Source: an uncultured bacterium
GTDB lineage: Bacteria > Actinomycetota > Coriobacteriia > Coriobacteriales > Eggerthellaceae
Assembly (NCBI GenBank): GCA_905214325.1
Contig: CAJMLT010000028.1
Location: 1-19,199, forward strand
Length of the DNA: 19,199 bases
Direction of reading: 5' to 3'
Shown here: piece by piece, positions 1-7,206 of the stretch
Position numbering within the stretch: position 1 is the stretch's first letter
Layout of the letters: the number at the start of each line of letters is the position of its first letter
The notes under the pieces: generated by a model
What the model was told of the DNA's origin: nothing
Database searches by the model: none
What the model saw: only the letters and a program-made list of their open reading frames with translations
Made by a program: the position numbers and the translations under genes

Positions 1-1630
1 CGTCCTGACCGATCATCTCATTGGTGGTGATGAAGGAGAAGTCGGTGTAGAGCTCGGAGGTCTTTTCGTTGTAGTTACCCGTACCGAGCTGGGTGATGTG
101 CTGAAGCCCCGTATCGGTGTGGCGGGTGATGACGCAGATTTTGGAATGGACCTTGAAATCGTGGAAGCCGTAGATGACATTGGCTCCCGCCTGTTCGAAG
201 CGCTGCGACCATTCGATGTTGTTCGATTCGTCGAAGCGGGCCCGCAATTCGAACAGTGCGGTGACTTCCTTGCCGTTTTCAGCGGCGGCGAGGAGCGCTT
301 CGGCGAGATGCGACTGGCTGGCAAGACGATACAGGGTGATCTTGATGGAAAGCACCGAAGGATCATTGGCCGCTTCGCGCAGCATGGCGATGAAAGGGTC
401 CATGCTCTCATAGGGGTAGGACAGCAGTTTGTCGCCTTCGCAGACCTGTTCGATGATGGAACGGTTCCGGTCGAGACAGGCGGGCCATTGCGGCGTGAAG
501 GGTGGGCTGGTCAACTCGCGCGACAAACCTTCGTCGATCATGCTCGGCAATCCCCACGCATATCCCATATCGAGAGGAACCTTGGTGACGAACACCTGAT
601 GCGGCTCGAGGTTGAGGCGTTTGAGCAGGAATTTTTCCGTTGTCGCCGAAAGCGGTGAATCCGTTTCGAGGCGTACCGGCGTCAAGCGGGCCCGCTTTTT
701 CAGAATACGCTTCATGTGTTCGCGATAGTCGTAATCTATTTCGTCGACACCGTCGTTCGCGTCGATGTCGGCGTTGCGGGTGACGCATATCACGCTTGCC
801 CGTTTGGTCACGTACATGGAAAACACTTCGTCCACCAAGATTTTGAGTGCGTTTTCAAGCAGGATGAACTGAGTGCCCTTACCCGGCAAGGTGATCACAC
901 GCTGTGCCTGACGGGGGAGGGGAATCAGCCCGAACGTCGCGTCGTCGGCACCGACGTTTTTCGCCTTCTTTTTGCCCTTGCCTTCTTCGATGCCGCCTTT
1001 TTCGGCGGGGGGTAGTTCCTCATCGAGACGCAGAAGAACGTAGAGGGCACCGTTTTCCAGATGGGGGAAGGGGTGGCGTGCGTTGATGATCTGCGGCGAC
1101 AGGAAGGGGAGCACCTTGTCACCGAGGTAGGTGCGCAGGTAGATGCGCTGCTCCTCGTTGAGTTCTTCGAGCTGCAGTTGGTGGATGCCGTGTTCGGCGA
1201 GTTGGCCTTTGATGCGGGTGAAGATACGTTCGTATTCGGGGTAGAGCTGATGACAGCGGTCGTAGATGGCCAGAAGCTGTTCGGCCGGGGTCATGAGCGT
1301 CTTGTTGTCGCGCAGCTCCTTTTTCACCAGGGACAGGTCGGTCAGGCTTCCCACGCGGACCATGAAGAATTCCTGCAGGTTGCTTGAGAAGATGGAGGTG
1401 AAGGTGAGGCGCTCGAGAAGGGGTACGTTGGGGTCTTCGCCCTGATCGAGAACGCGTTTGTTGAAGTTGAGCCAGGAGAGCTCTCTGTTCTGCATATAGG
1501 GGAGGGGTTGTTTGTGGGAAGAAGTATGTTTGGAAGACTTTTCCTTGTGCTTCTTCTCCGCTGTGCCCTCTTCGGTGACGGCCGTGGTATCCGATGATGC
1601 GATCGGCATCGATTCCTTCTTAGCGTCCAT
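1..1630 (-). CDS. ppk1: Polyphosphate kinase 1 (Ppk1), C-terminus cut by window edge
   Basis: Ppk1 reversibly transfers the ATP gamma-phosphate onto a growing polyphosphate chain, via a phosphohistidine. I translated 543 codons from ATG 1630. Residues 1-44 are a low-complexity, Lys/Ser/His-rich tail. The family start motif follows at about 45-57 (PYMQNRELSWLNF). The motif FFMVRVGSL lies near 88-96. A family-typical RARFDE is at 463-468 and KVHSK at 493-497, where His495 matches the phosphorylated histidine (His435 in E. coli). GTGNYNEKT at 517-525 is also typical. A Lys/Gly/Glu-rich insert sits at about 207-226. The family is usually near 700 residues, so roughly 150-200 residues should lie left of position 1. 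A GAGGGG-like ribosome site lies about 13 nt before the ATG. The gene follows the exopolyphosphatase gene on the same strand after 110 nt. The identification is firm; only the exact start is open. Confidence 0.96.
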   Translation of the reverse strand, partial: MDAKKESMPIASSDTTAVTEEGTAEKKHKEKSSKHTSSHKQPLPYMQNRELSWLNFNKRVLDQGEDPNVPLLERLTFTSIFSSNLQEFFMVRVGSLTDLSLVKKELRDNKTLMTPAEQLLAIYDRCHQLYPEYERIFTRIKGQLAEHGIHQLQLEELNEEQRIYLRTYLGDKVLPFLSPQIINARHPFPHLENGALYVLLRLDEELPPAEKGGIEEGKGKKKAKNVGADDATFGLIPLPRQAQRVITLPGKGTQFILLENALKILVDEVFSMYVTKRASVICVTRNADIDANDGVDEIDYDYREHMKRILKKRARLTPVRLETDSPLSATTEKFLLKRLNLEPHQVFVTKVPLDMGYAWGLPSMIDEGLSRELTSPPFTPQWPACLDRNRSIIEQVCEGDKLLSYPYESMDPFIAMLREAANDPSVLSIKITLYRLASQSHLAEALLAAAENGKEVTALFELRARFDESNNIEWSQRFEQAGANVIYGFHDFKVHSKICVITRHTDTGLQHITQLGTGNYNEKTSELYTDFSFITTNEMIGQD

Positions 1631-1662
1631 AGTCGTTTCGTGTCCCCTCGTTTGTTCTTGTT

Positions 1663-1681
1663 CGAAACCCGTGGGGTTTCG
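1663..1681 (-). repeat. Hairpin in the ppk1 leader
   Basis: A perfect 8-bp inverted repeat, CGAAACCC and GGGTTTCG, is separated by 3 nt. It lies between the exopolyphosphatase stop (1741) and the ppk1 start (1630). Neither strand has a run of T after it, so it is not a canonical intrinsic terminator. It could be an RNA structure in the ppk1 leader, a processing or stability element, or a protein-binding dyad. Confidence 0.5.
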
Positions 1682-1693
1682 CTCCTCACATCG

Positions 1694-1701
1694 ATTTTAT
1701 A
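1694..1701 (-). promoter_or_regulatory. Possible -10 element for ppk1
   Basis: On the minus strand the AT-rich string TATAAAAT contains overlapping -10-like hexamers TATAAA and TAAAAT. It lies in the 110-nt gap between the exopolyphosphatase stop and the ppk1 start. I see no good -35 box 16-18 nt upstream, so this rests on the -10 alone. If it is used, the ppk1 leader would be about 55-60 nt and would contain the hairpin at 1663-1681. The alternative is that ppk1 is simply read through from the upstream gene. Confidence 0.3.
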
Positions 1702-1740
1702 CGTTTTCGTAGGTATTCGACAGGGAAAGATGGCTTCTAC

Positions 1741-2673
1741 TCAGTTCCCCCGATGTTTCAATACCCGATCGATCAGGTATCCTTCGCGGATGCCGCATTT
1801 GTGGATGGCAAGGCGCTCGGCCCGGCAAAGGGTAAACAGCTCGTCGATGATGATGCATCCCGGAATGAAGGTGTGGATTCGATCGGGGATGGTTTTCAAA
1901 GCACGGTGGGCGAATACCTGAGGATCCCGGCGATAGGAGGTGAGGATGGCGTCGATGTGTTGGGGTAATAGGATGGAATCACGAGCGCCGTCGTTGAATA
2001 CATCGCCGTAGACCTTCGCCGCCGATCGGATGGCGCCGCCTATGCCGAAAAGATCGGTGGTTTCGTAGGAAGCTCGTGTTGTGTTCGCGAGGTGGGTTCG
2101 GAATGTTCGGGCGATGGCATCCATCTCCTGCTCCGTGGGCAGAAGTCCTTCGACATGCAGGGCGAAGGAGGAAAGAGAGCCCTGGGGGATGCTGATATTA
2201 TCGGAGTCCCCCTTTTGTGCAATGCGGGTCAATTCGGTCGATCCGCCACCGATATCGATGAGGGTGCCGTTTTCCAAGGGCTTCTCGAGAGAGGCTCCTA
2301 TGAATCCGAGATGGGCTTCGTCCCAGTTGGACAAGATGGTGATGGTTGCACTGCAGCCTTCTTCGATGGCGGCGGTGGCTTCAGTCGAGTTCGAACAGTT
2401 CCTCAAAACGGCTGTGGCGAAGATATCTATCCTCTCGCAGCTGAAATGGGAGGCGCGCCGGAGATGGGCGTTGATGGTATTGATGGCCCGCTTGATTCCC
2501 TTCTTCGTCATGGCTCCGTCTTTGACGTATGCGGCCAATCCCGCCATGATCTTGTAGTTGAGAAGGGTGTGCACGTCCTTTTTCTGGAGTGTGGTTTTGG
2601 AGGGGGAATCGACTTCGTAGATGCAGAGACGAATGGTGTTGGATCCGAGGTCGATTATTCCGTAGCGGGCCAT
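1741..2673 (-). CDS. ppx: Exopolyphosphatase, Ppx/GppA family
   Basis: The product is a 310-residue Ppx/GppA phosphatase, which would release phosphate from polyphosphate ends or hydrolyse (p)ppGpp. The ASKHA-fold N-terminus reads GIIDLGSNTIRL at 5-16. The second phosphate-binding loop is IDIGGGSTEL at about 139-148. Acidic residues in WDEA (about 117-120) fall where the family's catalytic glutamate sits. GIGGAIRS lies near residue 210. At 310 residues it resembles the short two-domain forms of actinobacteria rather than the roughly 510-residue E. coli Ppx, which carries extra C-terminal domains. Its place directly upstream of ppk1 supports polyphosphate as substrate. The ATG at 2673 is preceded by AGGA at about 11 nt. 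The family call is firm; Ppx rather than GppA activity is inferred from context. Confidence 0.92.
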   Translation of the reverse strand: MARYGIIDLGSNTIRLCIYEVDSPSKTTLQKKDVHTLLNYKIMAGLAAYVKDGAMTKKGIKRAINTINAHLRRASHFSCERIDIFATAVLRNCSNSTEATAAIEEGCSATITILSNWDEAHLGFIGASLEKPLENGTLIDIGGGSTELTRIAQKGDSDNISIPQGSLSSFALHVEGLLPTEQEMDAIARTFRTHLANTTRASYETTDLFGIGGAIRSAAKVYGDVFNDGARDSILLPQHIDAILTSYRRDPQVFAHRALKTIPDRIHTFIPGCIIIDELFTLCRAERLAIHKCGIREGYLIDRVLKHRGN

Positions 2674-2862
2674 GAGCGGGTGTTCCTATCCGTGTATCGA
2701 TGATGTCGTTTCCCCTGTGCGTTGTGGGGATTCCTCTTATTTAACTATACCCGTGGATCGATAAGTAGAGTAGCATTTGAAAATATACACTTTTTAACAT
2801 GTGCCCCGCGGCGTTTGCATGATGTCTTTGCGTTGCGGATGGGCGAGAGCGAGGGGGAAGCC
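2674..2862. other. Divergent intergenic region between ppx and the PPK2 gene
   Basis: This spacer separates the minus-strand ppx-ppk1 pair from the plus-strand PPK2 gene. The middle part (about 2735-2800) is clearly more AT-rich than its surroundings and should hold both promoters. I see -10-like strings (TATAGT on the minus strand near 2746-2751; TATACA on the plus strand at 2784-2789) but no convincing -35 partner for either. I therefore do not assign specific promoters. Confidence 0.5.
2851..2857 (+). promoter_or_regulatory. Ribosome binding site that favours the GTG start at 2863
   Basis: GAGGGGG lies 5 nt before GTG 2863. The upstream in-frame ATG at 2839 and TTG at 2722 have no comparable site. 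This decides the start of the PPK2 gene. Confidence 0.6.
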
Positions 2863-4557
2863 GTGCTCGAATCGATAGATCTGTCAGCGCCGAAGATAAG
2901 CAAGGAACTCTACAAGGCCCGTTTCGATACCCTGATGACCCGTTTGATATCGCTTCAGCAGGAAGCGAAGAAAAACGGCGTGGGCATGGTGGTCCTTTTC
3001 GAAGGGTGGAAAGGCGCCGGCAAGGGGAGCCGTATCTCGGACATCCTCTATTATCTCGATGCGCGTGATACCTCGGTCTACGTGACGGAGGATTTCGATG
3101 AGGAAGAGGCATCTCTGGTTCGCGATGAAACGTTTGGAGCAACGGGATATTTCCCCTCCATGCAGCAGTTTTGGAAGGCGTTGGGTTGTCGTGGGGGTAT
3201 GACGTTCTACGATCGCGGTTGGTATTCGACGATCGCGCAACACCTGATCAACCGGCTTTCGGCGAAGAAGGTGAAGAAGAAGGAGGCAACGCTTGCCCGC
3301 AACGATTTCGCCCGCGCTATCGATTCCATCGAAAGCTTCGAGAGTCAACTCGTTGCAGATGGGTATTTGGTCGTCAAATTCTTCCTGCACATATCCGAGG
3401 ACACGCAGCGCGAACGTCTGACGAAGCTCTATGAGGATCCCGCCACGCGTTGGCGCGTTTCCGAAAAGGACATGAAACAGCTCGACCTCTACAAGCAGAC
3501 CTACAAGATATACGATCGCCTGTTGAGTGAATCGCATTTCGGCTCGTCGGAGTGGGTGTTGCTCAACGCCGAGGATCGTCGTCGAGTGAACCTTCAGGTT
3601 GCTCAGACTCTGGTCAACGTCTTGAGCAGGGAAGTGCGTAAGGGTAAGGACGCCTTTGCCCAGGTAGCCGCCGAAAAGGCACAGGCCAATTCCGCTGCTC
3701 CCGCTAGGGAAGAGGAAGGGGATGAACGTACGCGCACGCCCGAGGAAAACGCGCGTTGCCGTGAGACTTCCGTCGTGCGCGCCCGTCGGGCATCTCTGCT
3801 CGCTCCCCGCTCCTCGCGCTTCGCCATCGATCCCGACTACCCCCGTCTGGAAGCGGTCGATCATGGTCTCGTCTTGGATAAGGCCGACTACAAAAAGCAG
3901 CTCAAGGCGGAGCAGGAACGTTTGCGCCGTCAGGAATTGCAGATGTATATCAACCGCATTCCCATGGTTATCATGTTCGAGGGATGGGACGCAGCGGGTA
4001 AGGGCGGCGCTATCAAGCGGGTGGCGCAAGCACTCGATGCCCGCGCCTACACCATCTTTCCCTCACCGGCACCCACCAAGCTCGAATTGGCTCATCCTCA
4101 CCTCTGGCGCTATTGGACCCGTTTACCTAAAGCGGGACACGTGGGTATCTATGATCGCAGTTGGTATGGGCGTGTTCTTGTCGAGCGGGTCGAGGGATTC
4201 GCCGGACCCCTGCAATGGGCACGCGCCTACGACGAGATCAATGAATTCGAGCGGGATTTGGTCGACTGGGGGGCTATTCTGCTGAAGTTCTGGGTGGATG
4301 TTTCTCCCGAAGAACAGCTGACTCGTTTCCAAGCACGTGAGGATAACGTGCGGAAACGCTGGAAGATCACTGCCGAGGATTGGCGTAACAGGGATAAATA
4401 CCCCGAGTATTATGCGGCCATCGAAGATATGTTCCGCCTCACTTCGACGGTTGCCGCACCCTGGACGCTTCTCGAAAGCGACAACAAATACTATGCCCGT
4501 GTGAAGGCTTTGCGGATTATCAATGAAAGATTGGAAGAACGTCTGAAAGAATTCTGA
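2863..4557 (+). CDS. pap: Polyphosphate:AMP phosphotransferase, two-domain PPK2 (class II)
   Basis: This family uses polyphosphate to phosphorylate AMP to ADP in the cytosol. The 564-residue product has two PPK2 P-loop domains. Domain 1 (about 1-255) has the Walker A string GWKGAGKGS near 48-56, FYDRGWYS at 115-122 and lid RWRVSEKD at 196-203. Domain 2 (about 335-564) has GWDAAGKGG at 374-382, YDRSWYGR at 430-437 and lid RWKITAEDW at 499-507. Between them, at about 265-325, is a charged, Ala/Arg/Glu-rich linker. Fused double domains are characteristic of the AMP-using class; single-domain PPK2 proteins usually use ADP or GDP. I chose GTG 2863 because of its ribosome site and because the resulting MLES start resembles the start I recall for Pseudomonas homologues. 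ATG 2839 is the alternative. The gene is divergent from ppx-ppk1. Domain 1 lacks the Asp seen in domain 2's loop and may be structural. Confidence 0.9.
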   Translation: MLESIDLSAPKISKELYKARFDTLMTRLISLQQEAKKNGVGMVVLFEGWKGAGKGSRISDILYYLDARDTSVYVTEDFDEEEASLVRDETFGATGYFPSMQQFWKALGCRGGMTFYDRGWYSTIAQHLINRLSAKKVKKKEATLARNDFARAIDSIESFESQLVADGYLVVKFFLHISEDTQRERLTKLYEDPATRWRVSEKDMKQLDLYKQTYKIYDRLLSESHFGSSEWVLLNAEDRRRVNLQVAQTLVNVLSREVRKGKDAFAQVAAEKAQANSAAPAREEEGDERTRTPEENARCRETSVVRARRASLLAPRSSRFAIDPDYPRLEAVDHGLVLDKADYKKQLKAEQERLRRQELQMYINRIPMVIMFEGWDAAGKGGAIKRVAQALDARAYTIFPSPAPTKLELAHPHLWRYWTRLPKAGHVGIYDRSWYGRVLVERVEGFAGPLQWARAYDEINEFERDLVDWGAILLKFWVDVSPEEQLTRFQAREDNVRKRWKITAEDWRNRDKYPEYYAAIEDMFRLTSTVAAPWTLLESDNKYYARVKALRIINERLEERLKEF

Positions 4558-4595
4558 TATCCGCCTTTGAACTGCGGTGTCGTTCGGTGATCTTT

Positions 4596-4604
4596 TGCTA
4601 CTAT
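4596..4604 (+). promoter_or_regulatory. Extended -10 promoter candidate for the sortase-pur operon
   Basis: TGCTACTAT reads as an extended -10 element (TGn followed by TACTAT). No good -35 box stands 16-18 nt upstream, which is tolerated by extended -10 promoters. Transcription would begin near 4611, giving a leader of about 77 nt before the sortase ATG at 4688. No other promoter is evident before purF, so this may drive the first purine genes. Confidence 0.45.
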
Positions 4605-4624
4605 AGGGTTTCCGAAACCGAAAT

Positions 4625-4655
4625 CCCGAAGGCCGTTTCGCGAAGTTGCTTCGGG
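4625..4655 (+). repeat. Inverted repeat in the sortase leader
   Basis: The 7-bp arms CCCGAAG (4625-4631) and CTTCGGG (4649-4655) enclose 17 nt. That loop contains the 8-bp palindrome TTCGCGAA (4637-4644). A smaller hairpin, GGTTT-ccg-AAACC, lies just upstream at about 4606-4618. No T-run follows, so it is not a standard terminator. It lies in the predicted 5' leader of the sortase-purF transcript. Confidence 0.45.
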
Positions 4656-4687
4656 GGTCGATCGTCTACGAACGAAGGGTCTTATCG

Positions 4688-5737
4688 ATGCCTCCTTTTG
4701 GTAAGAAATCAGAAACCGTGCGTGGTGCCCATGCCCGTATCGAAGAAGAACACGCCGATCCCGCCATCTCCGATCGACGCATCCATTCCACTGAAGAGGT
4801 TCCATTTCGTGGGGGTGATTCCGCCCGCATGACTAACGGTGTTGCCGGTATGGCCCAGGCGGGACAGTCGACACAGTCGTTTCCCACCGCCCCCAAGAAG
4901 AAGGAGAAGCGCTGGCGTGCGCTTTTCGTTGTAGCCCTTATCGTGTTTCTTGCCGCTCTGATCGGCCTCGGCGCCATCATCTATCAGTATTGGGCACAAC
5001 AGCGGGCCTATTCCGATCTGGAACAATACGCCGATCTTGATACGGTGGCCCTATCCGATCTGACGGTCGACTGGGATGCGCTCCGCGCGATCAACCCCGA
5101 TGTTGTCGCGTGGATCTACGTACCCGACACCCCGATCAACTACCCTATCGTCCAAGGTGACGATAACGAGGAATACCTCCATAAGGCTTTCGATACTTCG
5201 ACAGGCTGGCTTGCTTCGGCGGGCACCATCTTCCTCGATGCTTCGAATGACCCCACGTTCGCCGATCAGAACAACGCGCTCTACGGACATCATATGAACG
5301 ATGGTTCCATGTTCGCTTCGGTATCCGATTGGTCGGACAATCAGAAGTTCAACGAAAACCGTACGATATACGTGCTTACCCCCGCGGGTAATTACCGATT
5401 GAAAACGTTCGCCTACGTCAAAACCACCGGTTCCGATCCCCTTGTTCAGACGAAATTCCTCACGCAGGTGGATTACGTCAATTACATTCAGGACAAGCTC
5501 GATCGCAGTGTTGTTTCTCAAGAAGGGGAGGTTTTCACCGCCGCTGACGTTAAACAGTCGTTCCTTCTCTCGACATGCGAGTATTCTCAAAACGATGGTC
5601 GTGCGGTGGTCTTCGCCGCCGTCGTGGAAACCACCGTTGCGGGTGATACCTATCTTTCCAAAATGGATAAGGGATCGACGAATGTGACCGGAGATGAAGC
5701 CAGGATACTTTCGCAGCAATACAAGGAGGCAGCATGA
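4688..5737 (+). CDS. srtB: Class B sortase
   Basis: Sortases are membrane-anchored extracellular transpeptidases that join sorting-signal proteins to the cell wall or to pilin partners. The 349-residue product has a basic cytoplasmic N-terminus (1-75, rather long), one membrane segment at about 78-99 and an extracellular sortase domain from about 125. The catalytic set is visible: His201 in YGHHM, Cys297 in LSTCEY and Arg305 in GRAVV. VAWIYVPDTPINYPIVQ at 140-156 and the YGHHM form are typical of class B. No protein in this window carries an obvious sorting signal, so the substrate lies elsewhere. I chose ATG 4688, preceded by AAGGG about 8 nt upstream; ATG 4829 is possible and would shorten the cytoplasmic tail. 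Its stop overlaps purF as ATGA, which implies translational coupling. The class is firm; the exact substrate is unknown. Confidence 0.93.
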   Translation: MPPFGKKSETVRGAHARIEEEHADPAISDRRIHSTEEVPFRGGDSARMTNGVAGMAQAGQSTQSFPTAPKKKEKRWRALFVVALIVFLAALIGLGAIIYQYWAQQRAYSDLEQYADLDTVALSDLTVDWDALRAINPDVVAWIYVPDTPINYPIVQGDDNEEYLHKAFDTSTGWLASAGTIFLDASNDPTFADQNNALYGHHMNDGSMFASVSDWSDNQKFNENRTIYVLTPAGNYRLKTFAYVKTTGSDPLVQTKFLTQVDYVNYIQDKLDRSVVSQEGEVFTAADVKQSFLLSTCEYSQNDGRAVVFAAVVETTVAGDTYLSKMDKGSTNVTGDEARILSQQYKEAA

Positions 5738-7185
5738 GCACGTCGGTATTTCCCGGAGAACGCCCCGATAGACTCGAAGAGGAATGTGGGGTATTCGGCG
5801 TGTATGCTCAAGGAGAAGACGTTGCCCGCATGACCTGTTTCGGCCTGCAGGCCCTCCAGCACCGTGGACAGGAATCCGCCGGCATAGCGGTTGGCGACGG
5901 TGAAACCATCATGGCTTCGAAGGATCTGGGCTTGGTCACCCAGGTATTCAATGAAACATCCCTTTCGGCCCTGAAGGGATATGTGGCCATAGGACATGTA
6001 CGCTATTCGACCAGCGGGGGCGTTGAGTCTTGGGAGGCCGCCCAGCCCCATATTTCCGCTATCGACGAAGTGCTGATAGCGCTTGCCCACAACGGAACGC
6101 TCGTCAACACCAACACTTTGCGCGCCCATCTGGTCGACGAAGGGGTTTCCCTGCGTGCCGGTACGGATTCCGAGGCGGCAGCCAAGATAATAGGCGAGGT
6201 CACCAGTTCAACCCATTCCCTGCGTGATGGCATACGTCGGGCAATGAGCAAGATCGAAGGTGCCTACGCCATGGTTCTCGCAAGCCCCGATGCCCTCTAT
6301 GCTTTCCGCGATCCCAACGGCATCCGTCCGCTTGTCATCGGTAAGCTGCCCGGCGAACGTGGCTGGGTCGTTTCCTCCGAAACATGCGGTCTCGATATCG
6401 TGGGTGCCGAATTCCTGCGTGAGGTCGCACCCGGGGAGATCGTGCGTTTCAACGAGGAGGGTATGACCTCCGAGCGGGGGGTTCCCGCATGTCGACGGGC
6501 GAGTTGTCTGTTCGAATACGTATATTTCGCCCGCCCCGATTCGGTGATGGATGGGCAGAGCGTCTACGGCGCGCGCCGTGAAATGGGGCGCATTCTGGCC
6601 CAAGAGGCTCCCGTCGATGCCGACTTGGTTTTGGGCGTTCCCGATTCGGGCTTACCCTCGGCTATGGGGTATTCGCTTCAAAGTGGTATTCCCTATAGCG
6701 ACGGCATCATCAAGAATCGCTACGTCGGCCGCACCTTCATCGAACCCACCGACGAGATGCGTCAGATGGGTATCCGTATCAAACTCAACCCTCTTCCTTC
6801 CATTATCGCGGGAAAGCGGCTGGTCGTCATCGACGATTCTATCGTGCGGGGTAACACTTCTAAGAAGTTGGTCGACATGTTGCGCGATGCCGGCGCGAAG
6901 GAAGTGCATCTGCGCATCGTCTCGCCGGAGGTGCGGTGGCCTTGTTTCTACGGTATCGACACCGACACGCAAGACCAGCTCATCGCCGCCAATATGAATA
7001 CCGATGAGATAAGTGATTTCATCGGTGCGGACTCCGTGGCCTTCATTTCCGTCGAAGGTCTGCATGCCGCGGTTCGTTGCGAGCACGAAGGATTCTGTGA
7101 CGCCTGCTTTACGGGGAACTATCCCGTGGCGATTCCTGATACTATGAAAGCGAAGAGTTTTCTTCCGGAAAACCGATGTAACTAA
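5734..7185 (+). CDS. purF: Amidophosphoribosyltransferase (PurF)
   Basis: PurF makes 5-phosphoribosylamine from PRPP and glutamine, the committed first step of purine synthesis. The 483-residue product has a 17-residue propeptide ending EEE, then Cys18 (CGVFG), which becomes the N-terminal nucleophile after cleavage. The glutaminase domain contains HRGQES at 43-48 and GHVRYST at 87-93. The phosphoribosyltransferase domain has the PRPP loop VVIDDSIVRGNTS at 364-376. Cysteines 258, 404, 455 and 458 (SCLFEY, WPCFYG, FCDACF) match the 4Fe-4S ligands of the B. subtilis-type enzyme, unlike the cluster-free E. coli enzyme. Translation starts within the sortase stop codon (ATGA). purM follows after 21 nt. 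Feedback inhibition by purine nucleotides is known for the family; no riboswitch was recognised upstream. Confidence 0.97.
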   Translation: MSTSVFPGERPDRLEEECGVFGVYAQGEDVARMTCFGLQALQHRGQESAGIAVGDGETIMASKDLGLVTQVFNETSLSALKGYVAIGHVRYSTSGGVESWEAAQPHISAIDEVLIALAHNGTLVNTNTLRAHLVDEGVSLRAGTDSEAAAKIIGEVTSSTHSLRDGIRRAMSKIEGAYAMVLASPDALYAFRDPNGIRPLVIGKLPGERGWVVSSETCGLDIVGAEFLREVAPGEIVRFNEEGMTSERGVPACRRASCLFEYVYFARPDSVMDGQSVYGARREMGRILAQEAPVDADLVLGVPDSGLPSAMGYSLQSGIPYSDGIIKNRYVGRTFIEPTDEMRQMGIRIKLNPLPSIIAGKRLVVIDDSIVRGNTSKKLVDMLRDAGAKEVHLRIVSPEVRWPCFYGIDTDTQDQLIAANMNTDEISDFIGADSVAFISVEGLHAAVRCEHEGFCDACFTGNYPVAIPDTMKAKSFLPENRCN

Positions 7186-7196
7186 AAAGATACAGC

Positions 7197-7201
7197 AGGA
7201 G
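7197..7201 (+). promoter_or_regulatory. Ribosome binding site fixing the purM start
   Basis: AGGAG lies 5 nt before ATG 7207. A GTG two codons upstream (7201) overlaps this site and so is unlikely to be the start. Confidence 0.7.
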
Positions 7202-7206
7202 TGAAC

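Noticed and set aside
2722..2862. Extension of the PPK2 gene to TTG 2722 or ATG 2839
   Set aside because: The added residues cross the AT-rich promoter-like region and have no family character. GTG 2863 has the better ribosome site and the expected N-terminus.
2884..4029. A 381-codon minus-strand open frame
   Set aside because: It is antisense to the PPK2 gene, with no ribosome site or recognisable motif; it is a by-product of codon use.
4605..4687. Purine riboswitch ahead of the sortase-pur operon
   Set aside because: The leader has hairpins but I could not recognise the conserved core of a purine riboswitch, and it is short.
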